A program made the position numbers and the translations under genes. The notes below the pieces were generated by a model. The model saw nothing but the letters and a program-made list of their open reading frames with translations. It did no database searches and had not been told where the DNA came from. 64,000 nt of DNA from assembly GCA_964508765.1 (NCBI GenBank), contig CAZDVD010000013.1, positions 1 through 64,000 on the forward strand, written 5' to 3'. This document shows positions 18,769-27,755 of this stretch, one piece after another. The stretch's first letter is position 1, and each line of letters opens with the position of its first letter. The stretch comes from JABMPR01 sp964508765. GTDB lineage: Bacteria > Fidelibacterota > UBA8477 > JABMPR01.

Positions 18769-19382
18769 GATTTGACTCCATTAAAAAAGATATCAATAAT
18801 TTCATCAGCGTACATTTCATCCATCTTCATGTCCCCGGCATTCAATGAGCGAACCTGTCCGTGGATCATACCACTCAGATAGGTTGCATAATGCTGTGCA
18901 TTACCCGGACGCAGTTGACCCGCATCCATAGCAGCCTGCATCTCGATAACCACCATTTTTTTCAATTCCTGAAAGCGATCGAAAACGGGTCTACTGCAGG
19001 TATGATTCATCAATTTCTGATGATTGGTCATCACGACATTCATAAAATCGGTATTTTGGCGATAGTAGTTGAACTGTGAATTGGCAATGAGGCGAATTCT
19101 TTCGAGGGGATCAGCAACGGAGGACAATTGGTCATAGAGGAAGTCTAGAATTTTCTCTACAGCAAAGTCAAAGGCTGAGAGCAACAGGTCATCCTTATTC
19201 TCGAAATAATTGTAAAGCGTACCTTTGCCAAATTCAGCCAGGGTGGCAACATCCTCAAGTTTTGTTTCCGCAAATCCCTTTTGGGCGAAGAGGTGCACAG
19301 CTGCTTTAAGGATGGCTTCCTTGTTGCGTAGCTTATCTCTTTCTTTGCGACTTAAAACATTTTCTTTTGAACTATTATTCAT
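18765..19382 (-). CDS. TetR-family transcriptional regulator of the efflux operon
   Basis: A 205-residue TetR regulator. The N-terminal HTH is clear: LRNKEAILKAAVHLFAQKGF then TKLEDVATLAEFGKGTLYNY and FENKDDLL, the classical recognition helix pattern. The C-terminal ligand domain is divergent. It is the first gene of the operon tetR-tolC-adaptor-RND and overlaps tolC, so it probably represses its own operon and releases it on binding an effector. A good AGGAG site precedes the ATG. The 135-base gap to the divergent deacetylase gene should contain its operator; I did not find a convincing palindrome. Confidence 0.92.
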   Translation of the reverse strand: MNNSSKENVLSRKERDKLRNKEAILKAAVHLFAQKGFAETKLEDVATLAEFGKGTLYNYFENKDDLLLSAFDFAVEKILDFLYDQLSSVADPLERIRLIANSQFNYYRQNTDFMNVVMTNHQKLMNHTCSRPVFDRFQELKKMVVIEMQAAMDAGQLRPGNAQHYATYLSGMIHGQVRSLNAGDMKMDEMYADEIIDIFFNGVKS

Positions 19383-19517
19383 TATATGACTCCTGGGTCA
19401 CAATTAAGTACGGCTGGTCATATCCACAAGAAACATTATCATGTTTATTTGAAAATATTTTTAACTAAATGCGACATACTCATGTACAAGGCATGAGATT
19501 TGAATATCTTTCCAGCC

Positions 19518-20435
19518 ATGATTAATATTTTTACCAGCGAACGATTCCTGCAGCATGATACTGGATTTGGTCACCCCGAGCGACCCGAGCGCCTCACTGC
19601 ATGTACAGATGGTATCAAGAAAAGTGAGTTTCTTGACCAGATCAAGTGGATTGAACCACGAAAGGCCACGGTTGATGAAATCAAGCTGGTCCATACCCCG
19701 GGTCACATCCTCAATGTCCACAATACCGTTAAACACGGTGGTTTTAGTCTGGATGCCGATACCATGGTGAGTCCGGAGAGCTATGAAATCGCCCTCCAGA
19801 GCACAGGCGCCTGGCTAGAAGGTGTGGATCGTATTGTCGGACACCAAGAATCGTCCTTTGTCATCTCACGTCCCCCAGGACATCATGCCGAACGTGATAA
19901 TGCCATGGGTTTTTGCCTCTTTAACAATTGTGCCATTGCTGCGAATTATGCCATGACCGTAAGAGGTGTGAATCGAGTCGCCGTACTGGATTGGGATGTT
20001 CATCATGGAAATGGGACCCAGCATATCCTGGAATCTGATCCCGATATGGCCTATTGTTCACTTCATCAATGGCCCTACTATCCCGGGACTGGAGCTAAAC
20101 ATGAAACAGGTGATTATAGTAATGTTCTCAATATCCCCCTCTCCATGGGATCTGGTAAATATGAGTATTTCAACGCCTTCGATAAAAAAGTTTTACCCTT
20201 CCTGAAAAATTGGGAACCAGAATTGCTGATAATCAGCGCAGGATTTGATGCCAGCAAGAATGACCCCCTGGGTGGTATGCGGCTTTTGCCAGAACACTTC
20301 GCGGAGTTTACTCGTTACTGTCTGGATTTCACCCCTCATCTGCTGGTGGGCCTTGAAGGTGGCTATAATTTGAAGGATCTTGCTGATTGTTCACGCTCGG
20401 TTGCCGAAGTGCTTATCGATCACGAAAGAGACTAA
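19518..20435 (+). CDS. Histone deacetylase-like amidohydrolase
   Basis: About 305 residues of the class II HDAC/acetylpolyamine amidohydrolase family, a zinc hydrolase removing acetyl groups from lysine or polyamines. All key motifs are present: HDTGFGHPERPERL at the N-terminus, RPPGHHAE (paired catalytic His), DWDVHHGNGTQ (Asp and His zinc ligands), SAGFDASKNDPLGG (third zinc ligand Asp) and LEGGYNLKDLA. The ATG at 19518 fits the family start (INIFTSERFLQHD); an in-frame TTG at 19500 is less likely. It diverges from the efflux operon and is followed by an SLC13 transporter 117 bases on. Substrate unknown. Confidence 0.9.
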   Translation: MINIFTSERFLQHDTGFGHPERPERLTACTDGIKKSEFLDQIKWIEPRKATVDEIKLVHTPGHILNVHNTVKHGGFSLDADTMVSPESYEIALQSTGAWLEGVDRIVGHQESSFVISRPPGHHAERDNAMGFCLFNNCAIAANYAMTVRGVNRVAVLDWDVHHGNGTQHILESDPDMAYCSLHQWPYYPGTGAKHETGDYSNVLNIPLSMGSGKYEYFNAFDKKVLPFLKNWEPELLIISAGFDASKNDPLGGMRLLPEHFAEFTRYCLDFTPHLLVGLEGGYNLKDLADCSRSVAEVLIDHERD

Positions 20436-20552
20436 CCAATGCATGTCAATAGACCCCTCAACCCCTTGACTATCCCATGGACAGGATTAGTCAAGAAGGC
20501 GTCCCTGCGTCATATTGACCTTAACCAACCAATGAACACCCCTGGATAATTT

Positions 20553-21968
20553 ATGTTAGATACTAGACGTCAGACCCGGCGCGTACTGGGTAAATTACAA
20601 ATCTCTTCCACGAGACGATTTGTGAAAATGATATTAACAGCAGTTTTTGCAGCCATGGTTGCCTTTATCCCCTCGTATTCCGGTTTGGAACCAGCAGCCA
20701 TGTGGACCCTCTTCATCCTTGTTTTTGCAGCTGGCTTATGGATGACTGAAGCTATTCCTGCGTTTGCCGTTGCAGTGCTTATCATTGGCCTGGAAATCCT
20801 CGTTTTAGGTAGACCAGGTGGTGTCTATGCCACAGGTCCCAAAGACTGGCAAATGTTCGTGAATCCGTGGTCCAGTCCCATCATGTGGCTCTTTATGGGT
20901 GGCTTCGTTCTAGGCCAGGCTGCTCAGACAACTGGTCTTGACCGGATGATGGCTCGCTTGGTTCTGAAATGGTTTGGGTCACGACCCTCAAATGTATTAC
21001 TGGGGGCCATGGGGCTGACCTTTGTGTTCTCCATGTTTATGTCCAATACAGCCACTACAGCCATGATGATGTCCGTTATGGCACCAGTGATTGCCGGTAT
21101 TGATAAGAAGGACCCCTTTGTAAAAGCGCTGCTTCTGGGCGTGCCCTTTGCTGCCAATGTGGGTGGCATGGGAACCATCATTGGTAGCCCACCCAACGCT
21201 ATTGTAGCGGGATTATTACATGAGACATATAATATTAGTTTCGTAGAGTGGATGACATTGGGTCTTCCCCCTGCCATCGTCCTGTTCTTCATTGCCTGGT
21301 TATACTTACGCTTTGCTCACCCATCCAATTCCGATACTTTGGATCTCAGAGGTCTTGAGTGGGAAACCAGAACGGGTTCATTGCTACCCATGTGGAAACG
21401 TCTCCTGGTATTCCCTGTCTTCATGATCACGGTCCTATTGTGGATGACAAGCTCTTTGCATGGCATGCCTACTGCTGTTGTTTCATTCATACCCATTACC
21501 ATTTTCGCTGTGACTGGCATCCTGAATGTTGATGCAATGCGTCGTCTCCAATGGGACGTTTTGATGCTCATGGCTGGAGGGTTGTCTTTGGGTGTTGCCA
21601 TTCAGAAAAGTGGTCTGGCCACCTGGGTACTGGGTCTTATTCCCATGGAAACCATGGGTCTGTTAGGCATCGCCTTTGTGCTAGCCTATGTGACGACCCT
21701 GCTATCGAACTTCATGAGCAACACCGCCGCCACAAATATTCTGGCACCCCTGGGAATAGCATTCGCTGTTGGATTTGAACCCATGATGGTTATTCCCCTT
21801 GCTCTGGGTGCTTCATCAGCCATGTGTTTGCCCATCTCCACCCCCCCCAATGCCATTGCCTTTGCCACGGGTGATCTAAAAACGACCGATTTTTTCAGAG
21901 GCGGCCTGTTAATGGGAATTCTGGGACCCGCCCTGGGAACGCTCTGGGTGTTCTGGATGCTTGGATAG
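20553..21968 (+). CDS. SLC13/DASS-family sodium:anion symporter
   Basis: A 471-residue polytopic inner-membrane transporter of the divalent anion:sodium symporter family (dicarboxylates, sulfate, citrate). Two copies of the SNT substrate/sodium motif are visible, in MSNTATTAMMMSVMAPVIAG (about residue 170) and MSNTAATNILAPLGIAFAVG (about 390), each followed by a re-entrant proline-containing loop (GSPPNAI, STPPNAIAFATGDL). The first 30 residues are basic and cytoplasmic. It ends at a hairpin shared with the convergent dehydrogenase gene. Which anion it carries cannot be decided. Confidence 0.9.
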   Translation: MLDTRRQTRRVLGKLQISSTRRFVKMILTAVFAAMVAFIPSYSGLEPAAMWTLFILVFAAGLWMTEAIPAFAVAVLIIGLEILVLGRPGGVYATGPKDWQMFVNPWSSPIMWLFMGGFVLGQAAQTTGLDRMMARLVLKWFGSRPSNVLLGAMGLTFVFSMFMSNTATTAMMMSVMAPVIAGIDKKDPFVKALLLGVPFAANVGGMGTIIGSPPNAIVAGLLHETYNISFVEWMTLGLPPAIVLFFIAWLYLRFAHPSNSDTLDLRGLEWETRTGSLLPMWKRLLVFPVFMITVLLWMTSSLHGMPTAVVSFIPITIFAVTGILNVDAMRRLQWDVLMLMAGGLSLGVAIQKSGLATWVLGLIPMETMGLLGIAFVLAYVTTLLSNFMSNTAATNILAPLGIAFAVGFEPMMVIPLALGASSAMCLPISTPPNAIAFATGDLKTTDFFRGGLLMGILGPALGTLWVFWMLG

Positions 21969-22000
21969 GGTATTCCTCTTCTGGGGAAATTTCCTCTTTA

Positions 22001-22034
22001 CCAGTAAGGTCGGATTGCAATCCGACCCTACTGG
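22001..22034. terminator. Hairpin between convergent genes
   Basis: Arms CCAGTAAGGTCGGATT and AATCCGACCCTACTGG (one A-C mismatch) around a 2-base GC loop. It lies 32 bases past the symporter stop and contains the TAG stop of the convergent dehydrogenase gene at 22028-22030. No T-run follows, so a bidirectional or factor-aided terminator, or a palindromic repeat, is likely. Its core is GGATT-GC-AATCC. Confidence 0.6.
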
Positions 22035-24889
22035 TTAAAAACTGCCTGGTGAACGAGATGAATCAACGATGAATAGGATTCATCTGTGGCGGCTGACATC
22101 CCCATTTCACAAGTCCGCGACGTTGAATAATGTCCGTGCGCATCATGATGCTTTTTCACTTCTGCAGCTTCATCTCTGGTAGCATGCTCGGTTAATTCTG
22201 GGACCAGAAAACCTCGATCACCAGCAAATCCGCAACAACTCACATCTTCGGGAATGATGGCTTCTTCAGCACAGGCTTGGCCTACTGACAGCATTTTGCT
22301 TTCCAAGCCCATCTTGCGGGTTGAACAGGTTGGATGCAGAATGATTTTATCCGTTTTGTATTTCAAATCTAGACGGGGAATAATCGTATCGTTCAAATAA
22401 GCGATGATGTCGATAATATTGAGAGATTTCCATTGCTCCAGATATTCCCCTTCAAGAATACTATCATAATGAAGCATCTTGTAAGTACAGGGTGAGGTAT
22501 CCACTACAATGGGCAATTTCCCGCGCTGAGATGTCTTCCAAAGGGAACGGACTGTATTTTCTGCCATCAATTTGTAGGCTTTATCAAAACCCTTTGATGA
22601 ATAGGGCGTTCCACAACAAAGATCTTCCAGGTGATCTGGATAAATAGGATGTATACCAGCCTCCTGTAGGAGTTGAATAAAGGCTTCGGCCGTGCTCAGC
22701 TTGTTGGTTTCACCTGGGGTTTTATTCATGCCCCGATTGAGACATGAGGCAAAGTAGACAACCTCATCCTTTTCATCAGAATTCTTAATTCTGATAACCG
22801 GCAAACCCTTACCACCTGTTGGCATAAACCTGTGCCAAACGGGAATTCTGCCACCACTCCAACGATGGATCATCATGGAAAGATTAACAATTCTCTGACT
22901 GCCAATAAGCCTGGCAACAGGTGTTGCCAGATTGAGACCGAGCCTGATCATTTCCACCACAAAACTAAAATATCGTACCGTCCACCAGGCAATTCGACGA
23001 CCGATTAAGCCGTGGCTCTCTTTTCGGAAATGACGGGTTAAGTCACCCGTATCAATATTAACGGGACAGCCCAGGGCGCAGAGCCCATCAACGGCGCAGG
23101 TATCGACACTTTCAAAGGCGTAATCCTTGAGTAGAATTTGAGCCGTTTCTCGTTCAGTAAAATCGCCTTGCTGGAGCAATTGTATTTCACGCCAGGTGGC
23201 AATGCGTCGTCTGGGTGTCATACTCAAGTCTTTTGAGGGACACCAGGTTTCACAAAATCCACATTCGATACATTTATCAACCACAGCTTCAACAGTGGGT
23301 GTTGGTTTAATATTCTTAAGATGAATATCAGGGTCATCATTGATGATCACACCTGGATTTAGAAGCAACTCGGGATCAATAAGAGCTTTGAGATCGCGCA
23401 TGATCTCTAGACCTACCTCTCCCCATTCTGTTGCCAGAAAAGGAGCCATATTGCGACCCGTACCATGTTCAGCCTTCAAGGCACCATCATAGGTGCCTAC
23501 GGTCATATCCACAACATCCTTAATAAAATGCTCATACTGATCTCTACCCGCAGCATCCGTAAAAGTTTGGGATATGACAAAATGGAGATTGCCCTCTTTG
23601 GCATGCCCAAAAATAATAGCATCATCATAACCATGTTTTTTGAACAAGCCCTGCAGTTTAAGGGTTGCGTCTGCCAGATCCTTTAAGCGGAAACAAATAT
23701 CCTCAATGATAAAAGTAGTCCCAGATTTTCTTGCTGCTCCAACGGAGGGTAATAATCCCTTACGCAGCCTCCAGTAAAATGTGCGGGTGGTCTCGTCTTC
23801 GGTGAATTCTGCGGGGCGGATTAATTTGGCAGTCTTTAAGACCTTGAGTCCTGCATCCACCCTCTCAACGAGTTTTTCGGGTCGAGGTGCCTGAAATTCG
23901 CAAAGCATAGCGGTTGCTTGATCAGGTAGGGCTTTGATCTCTTCAGGCATTTCAGGATCATCCTGGACGGACCGCAAGGCCGCTCGATCCATCAGTTCTA
24001 AGGCCTGGACACCCGCTTTTTGCAAAGCAGCCACTGTCTCTGTAGCCGAACGTATGTCTTTGAAGAAAAGCAGGGCTGTTGATTTGTGGGGATCGTCAGG
24101 TAGGGTTTTTAAGCTAACCTTCGATATGAATCCCAGGGTTCCTTCAGAGCCCACCAGCAAATGACTTAATATATCAATGGGTTTTTCATAATCGATGATG
24201 GCATTTAGTGAATATCCCAGCGTGTTTTTACGAGTGTATTTATCTCTCACTCGTTTATAGAGAGTTTTGTCGGCAAGGACGCGTTCTCTCAGATCAAGGA
24301 GACCATTATAAATTTCAGAAGCTTGCCTCAAGAGCAGATCATCACTGGATTTATCACTGGTATCATAGGTCTGACCATTTGGTAGAATGAATCTTGCTGT
24401 ATCAAGAGTATGGTAGGCATTGTCCTTGACACTGCAACACATACCGCTGGCGTTGTTGGCGATGATACCACCAACCCTACAGGCATCCAATGATGCAGGA
24501 TCTGGTCCTATTTTGCGTCCATAAGGCGCCAATTTCCGATTTACCCGTCCTCCAATTACACCAGGATCGAGTTGAATAGTGCCCTTTTTCTGATCATAGG
24601 AAATTTCCTGCCATCCATGGCTAACCTCTACGAGGATTCCATCGGTTATCGATTGACCAGAGAGTGATGTACCCGCCGCTCTGAATACGAGAGGAATCTG
24701 ACTGCGTTGAGAATAGGCAAAAAGTTCTATAATTTCGCGCTCATTTATCGGTTGCACCACAGCTTTGGGTATCAGTCTGTAAAAGCTGGCATCTCGGGCA
24801 TAACTATGTCGATCGATTAGTCGCGCTTTAATCCGGTCCTCGGGCAAAATTGCCCGCAAAGCATCTATCATTGATTTCTCGGAATCCAT
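22028..24889 (-). CDS. FAD-linked oxidase / Fe-S oxidoreductase fusion (D-lactate dehydrogenase-like)
   Basis: A 953-residue fusion of a GlcD/VAO-type FAD dehydrogenase and a GlpC/CCG-type iron-sulfur protein, as in Dld-II D-lactate or D-2-hydroxyacid dehydrogenases. Residues 1-510: FAD-binding PP-loop (FRAAGTSLSGQSITDG) and the C-terminal cap with EHGTGRNMAPF. Residues about 530-620: two [4Fe-4S] motifs, CIECGFCETWCPS and CAVDGLCALGCPVN. Residues about 690-930: two CCG-type clusters (DLCCGTPYSSKGF and SCCGFAGDRGF, with HPTCSTRKMG). It probably passes electrons from a 2-hydroxyacid to quinone at the cytoplasmic membrane face. The gene sits 12 bases downstream of ppx. Confidence 0.88.
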   Translation of the reverse strand: MDSEKSMIDALRAILPEDRIKARLIDRHSYARDASFYRLIPKAVVQPINEREIIELFAYSQRSQIPLVFRAAGTSLSGQSITDGILVEVSHGWQEISYDQKKGTIQLDPGVIGGRVNRKLAPYGRKIGPDPASLDACRVGGIIANNASGMCCSVKDNAYHTLDTARFILPNGQTYDTSDKSSDDLLLRQASEIYNGLLDLRERVLADKTLYKRVRDKYTRKNTLGYSLNAIIDYEKPIDILSHLLVGSEGTLGFISKVSLKTLPDDPHKSTALLFFKDIRSATETVAALQKAGVQALELMDRAALRSVQDDPEMPEEIKALPDQATAMLCEFQAPRPEKLVERVDAGLKVLKTAKLIRPAEFTEDETTRTFYWRLRKGLLPSVGAARKSGTTFIIEDICFRLKDLADATLKLQGLFKKHGYDDAIIFGHAKEGNLHFVISQTFTDAAGRDQYEHFIKDVVDMTVGTYDGALKAEHGTGRNMAPFLATEWGEVGLEIMRDLKALIDPELLLNPGVIINDDPDIHLKNIKPTPTVEAVVDKCIECGFCETWCPSKDLSMTPRRRIATWREIQLLQQGDFTERETAQILLKDYAFESVDTCAVDGLCALGCPVNIDTGDLTRHFRKESHGLIGRRIAWWTVRYFSFVVEMIRLGLNLATPVARLIGSQRIVNLSMMIHRWSGGRIPVWHRFMPTGGKGLPVIRIKNSDEKDEVVYFASCLNRGMNKTPGETNKLSTAEAFIQLLQEAGIHPIYPDHLEDLCCGTPYSSKGFDKAYKLMAENTVRSLWKTSQRGKLPIVVDTSPCTYKMLHYDSILEGEYLEQWKSLNIIDIIAYLNDTIIPRLDLKYKTDKIILHPTCSTRKMGLESKMLSVGQACAEEAIIPEDVSCCGFAGDRGFLVPELTEHATRDEAAEVKKHHDAHGHYSTSRTCEMGMSAATDESYSSLIHLVHQAVFNQ

Positions 24890-24901
24890 GAAATCATTCC
24901 C

Positions 24902-25858
24902 TTATTGATTTTTAATATATTCATCGTGCATATGATGCACCAATCCATCAGCCAGGCCAAACTGGGGGACAAATATTTCATCAATTTTACCCCAGTCCAT
25001 AATGGATTTGAAAATTTTTGAAGCATGAATAATAACATCTGCTCGGTCTGGTCGCAGATGCATAACCCTGATGCGCTCTTCCACACTATAGGAATTGAGC
25101 ATAGCATCTATCTCGATTAATTCTTTATAACTCACTGGTTTATCATTTTTACTGCTGGAAAGTCTGAGAATTTTATTCATATTTCCCCCAGATCCAATGG
25201 CACTTAACTGTATATCAGCCGGACAATTTTTCAAAATCCAGGCTTGCATATCATCCCATACACTTTGTGCTACCTGGTTGTTCAGGAGTCTAACCGAACC
25301 AATTGGGAAGGATCGTGAGATCAAGCGCTCACTCCGGGCAAAAAAGGTTAGCTCTGTACTACCACCACCAACATCAATGTATAAATATGCTCTATCAGGA
25401 TGGAGCGTCTCAGCAATGTGGGATGCAAAGATCATCTCCGCTTCCTTGCCACCATCAATAATTTGCAAATCTAGTTGACTTTCCTGACGTATCCGTTCAG
25501 CAATCCGAACACCATTGCCGGACTCACGCATGGCTGAAGTTGCACAGGCTCGATAATCTCTGGGTCCGTAGGCTTTCAAAAGGTGAGAAAATGCGATGAG
25601 GGTAGAAACCAGCTGCTCTTCTTTTTCTGGAGAGATATTCTGGTCCACAAAGACATCAGCACCAAGTCTGATTGGCATTCTTACCAATGACTCCTTTGCA
25701 AAGACACAATGTTCCCCTGTGGTGAGAACCTTGGAAAGCAGAAGGCGAACCCCATTGGAGCCAATATCTATGGCAGCATATTTTTGTTCTGAATCAGGAC
25801 ACCAGTCACTTTCAGGATCCCGGTTGGTAACCACAAATTTCTTGGAGGATTTGGCCAT
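24902..25858 (-). CDS. Ppx/GppA-family exopolyphosphatase-like phosphatase
   Basis: A 318-residue protein of the ASKHA-fold Ppx/GppA family acting on polyphosphate or pppGpp. The phosphate-1 loop is AAIDIGSNGVRLLLS, phosphate-2 is YIDVGGGSTELTFF, and an adenosine-like loop is IGSGGNMNKILRLS. The catalytic glutamate region lies in ATSAMRESGNG. The length matches the two-domain short form without the HD extension. It is 4 bases downstream of the SixA gene, and the dehydrogenase follows with a 12-base gap, so the three form one operon; a phosphate-related link between Ppx and SixA is plausible. Confidence 0.88.
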   Translation of the reverse strand: MAKSSKKFVVTNRDPESDWCPDSEQKYAAIDIGSNGVRLLLSKVLTTGEHCVFAKESLVRMPIRLGADVFVDQNISPEKEEQLVSTLIAFSHLLKAYGPRDYRACATSAMRESGNGVRIAERIRQESQLDLQIIDGGKEAEMIFASHIAETLHPDRAYLYIDVGGGSTELTFFARSERLISRSFPIGSVRLLNNQVAQSVWDDMQAWILKNCPADIQLSAIGSGGNMNKILRLSSSKNDKPVSYKELIEIDAMLNSYSVEERIRVMHLRPDRADVIIHASKIFKSIMDWGKIDEIFVPQFGLADGLVHHMHDEYIKNQ

Positions 25859-25862
25859 ATCT

Positions 25863-26363
25863 TTATTGGCTTACACGCTTCTTCGTGAGATAAGTAATCA
25901 GGCTGCCACCCTTTTTGATGGCTTTTGACCAGGATTCGGCTTTAATCTTGACACCCACCACTGAGGAGGTTGGCATGGTATCACGAAATTCGTGGCAAAG
26001 ATTCCAACTCAGCGCATTGAAGGTTGGATTGTGTCCAAATAACATCAATGTGTCGATATGATCATCCACATGTGAAATGATATCAAGCACATGTTCAATC
26101 CCGCCAAAATGATAGAGAGGCTCCTGCTGGATGATATCTCCGCTAGGGTAGTTCAATTTTTTCGCAAAGATTTTTGCAGTTTCAATTGCCCGACAGGCAG
26201 GACTGGAAAGGATGAGATCAACCTGATCCAGATCCTCAGCAAGATGCGCAGCAATGAGGGTTGCTTTTTCTATGCCGGAGTCAGCAAGACAACGGTTAAA
26301 ATCGGAGAAATCAGGTGCCACTTCAACTGCCTTGGAATGCCTGACGATATACAATATTTTCAT
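25863..26363 (-). CDS. sixA: SixA-type histidine phosphatase
   Basis: About 166 residues of the histidine phosphatase superfamily. The catalytic RHG-type motif is YIVRHSKAVEV (nucleophile His), the second His is in LFGHNPTFNAL, and LSSPACRAIETAKIF carries the conserved Arg. SixA proteins dephosphorylate phosphohistidine in phosphorelay or PTS proteins; close relatives act on small phosphates. The ATG at 26363 gives the standard family start MKILYIVRHSK; the frame is open 11 codons upstream. First gene of the group with ppx and the dehydrogenase. Confidence 0.85.
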   Translation of the reverse strand: MKILYIVRHSKAVEVAPDFSDFNRCLADSGIEKATLIAAHLAEDLDQVDLILSSPACRAIETAKIFAKKLNYPSGDIIQQEPLYHFGGIEHVLDIISHVDDHIDTLMLFGHNPTFNALSWNLCHEFRDTMPTSSVVGVKIKAESWSKAIKKGGSLITYLTKKRVSQ

Positions 26364-26465
26364 AGTTCTGAGCCCTAGCATGGTAGGGTAAAACATAGCA
26401 TAAATGGATACAATCTGTTAGCGGGTTTTTGGGGATTATTATGATTAAATGTGGTGATTAATTTG

Positions 26466-26518
26466 GTTGTTGTTGTTGTAGGGTCGTAGCATTGCTACGA
26501 CCCTACAACAACAACAAT
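26466..26518. terminator. Very long hairpin between kbl and sixA
   Basis: A near-perfect stem of about 24 bp whose inner arms are TAGGGTCGTAGC and GCTACGACCCTA around an ATT loop, extended outward by TTG repeats on the left and CAA repeats on the right. It lies after the kbl stop on the minus strand, where it probably ends the tdh-kbl transcript. The outer GGGTCG/CGACCC resembles the hairpin at 22001-22034. Confidence 0.55.
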
Positions 26519-26552
26519 AACAACAATAACAACAACAACAACAACAACAACC
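26506..26552. repeat. (AAC)n microsatellite
   Basis: Roughly 15 AAC triplets, interrupted twice by AAT, running from the right arm of the hairpin to 26552. Such short-unit repeats are prone to slippage. Confidence 0.85.
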
Positions 26553-26573
26553 AAACATCGAAATGGTATTACC

Positions 26574-27755
26574 CTAGATGACGCCGAATTTTTTCCCAAC
26601 CTCGGTGAAGGCATCAATGGCTCGGTCCAGATGCTCGCGGGTATGGGCAGCGCTGATTTGCGTTCGGATTCTGGCTGCTCCCTTGGGTACCACTGGAAAT
26701 GAGAATCCGATCACATAGATGCCTTTTCCCAACATGGCCGCAGCAATATTTGCAGCCAGCTTGGCATCTCCCAACATGATGGGAACAATGGGATGCTCAC
26801 CTGCTTTTATATCAAATCCTGCAGCGGTCATTTTTTCTCTGAAGTAATGCGTATTCTCCTCCAGCTTCTGACGTAAATCTGAAGATTCTAACAAAAGGTC
26901 TATGACAGCAATACTGGCAGCGGTGATGGCTGGTGCCAATGTATTGCTAAATAGGTAAGGTCTTGAGCGTTGTCGCAATATGTCGACGATTTCCTGCCGG
27001 GCTGCAGTGAAACCTCCACTTGCACCCCCCATGGCTTTTCCCAGGGTTGAGGTGATGATATCAACACGTCCCATGGCACCTCGAAATTCGTAGGAGCCTC
27101 TTCCATTGGGACCAAAGAATCCAGTGGCATGTGAATCATCCACATGAACGAGAGCAACATACTTTTCGGCGAGATCACAAATTTTATCTACCTGAGCGAC
27201 ATTACCGTCCATTGAGAAGACACCATCGGTGGATATGAGTCGGGTCCGGGCATCTTGAGAATCCTTCAAGATGGCTTCCAGCTCATCCATGTTATTATTG
27301 GCATAGCGATAGCGTTTGGCTTTGCAGAGACGGATACCATCAATAATGGACGCATGATTGAGTTGATCTGAAATAATGGCATCTTCCGGTCCCAGAATAG
27401 TCTCAAAGAGTCCGCCGTTGGCATCAAAGCAAGAGGTGTAAAGGATGGTGTCGTCAAACCCCAGGAAGTCGGCAATTTTCCCCTCTAACTCCTTATGGAT
27501 ACTCTGGGTACCACAAATAAATCTCACTGAGCTAAGTCCAAAACCCCATGTAGCCAATCCATCTTGAGCAGCTTTGATGAGGCGGGGATGATTGGCCAGA
27601 CCAAGATAGTTGTTGGCACAAAAGTTTAGAACTGACTCGCCACCAACCTGAATTTCAGCACTTTGCTGTGATTCGATAACGCGTTCAGCTTTGAATAGGC
27701 CAGCCGATTTAATTTCATTCAGTTCCGTTTTTAGACGTGCTTTAGTTGTGTTCAT
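26574..27755 (-). CDS. kbl: 2-amino-3-ketobutyrate CoA ligase (glycine C-acetyltransferase)
   Basis: A 393-residue PLP enzyme of the alpha-oxoamine synthase family that splits 2-amino-3-ketobutyrate with CoA into glycine and acetyl-CoA. Diagnostic segments are NFCANNYLGLANHPRL, TSCFDANGGLFETIL, HVDDSHATGFFGPNGRG and the PLP lysine in TSTLGKAMGGASGG. The length is standard. It overlaps the upstream threonine dehydrogenase gene by 14 bases, giving the complete two-step threonine to glycine plus acetyl-CoA route. KBL is clearly preferred over other family members (BioF, HemA) because of this partner. Confidence 0.95.
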   Translation of the reverse strand: MNTTKARLKTELNEIKSAGLFKAERVIESQQSAEIQVGGESVLNFCANNYLGLANHPRLIKAAQDGLATWGFGLSSVRFICGTQSIHKELEGKIADFLGFDDTILYTSCFDANGGLFETILGPEDAIISDQLNHASIIDGIRLCKAKRYRYANNNMDELEAILKDSQDARTRLISTDGVFSMDGNVAQVDKICDLAEKYVALVHVDDSHATGFFGPNGRGSYEFRGAMGRVDIITSTLGKAMGGASGGFTAARQEIVDILRQRSRPYLFSNTLAPAITAASIAVIDLLLESSDLRQKLEENTHYFREKMTAAGFDIKAGEHPIVPIMLGDAKLAANIAAAMLGKGIYVIGFSFPVVPKGAARIRTQISAAHTREHLDRAIDAFTEVGKKFGVI

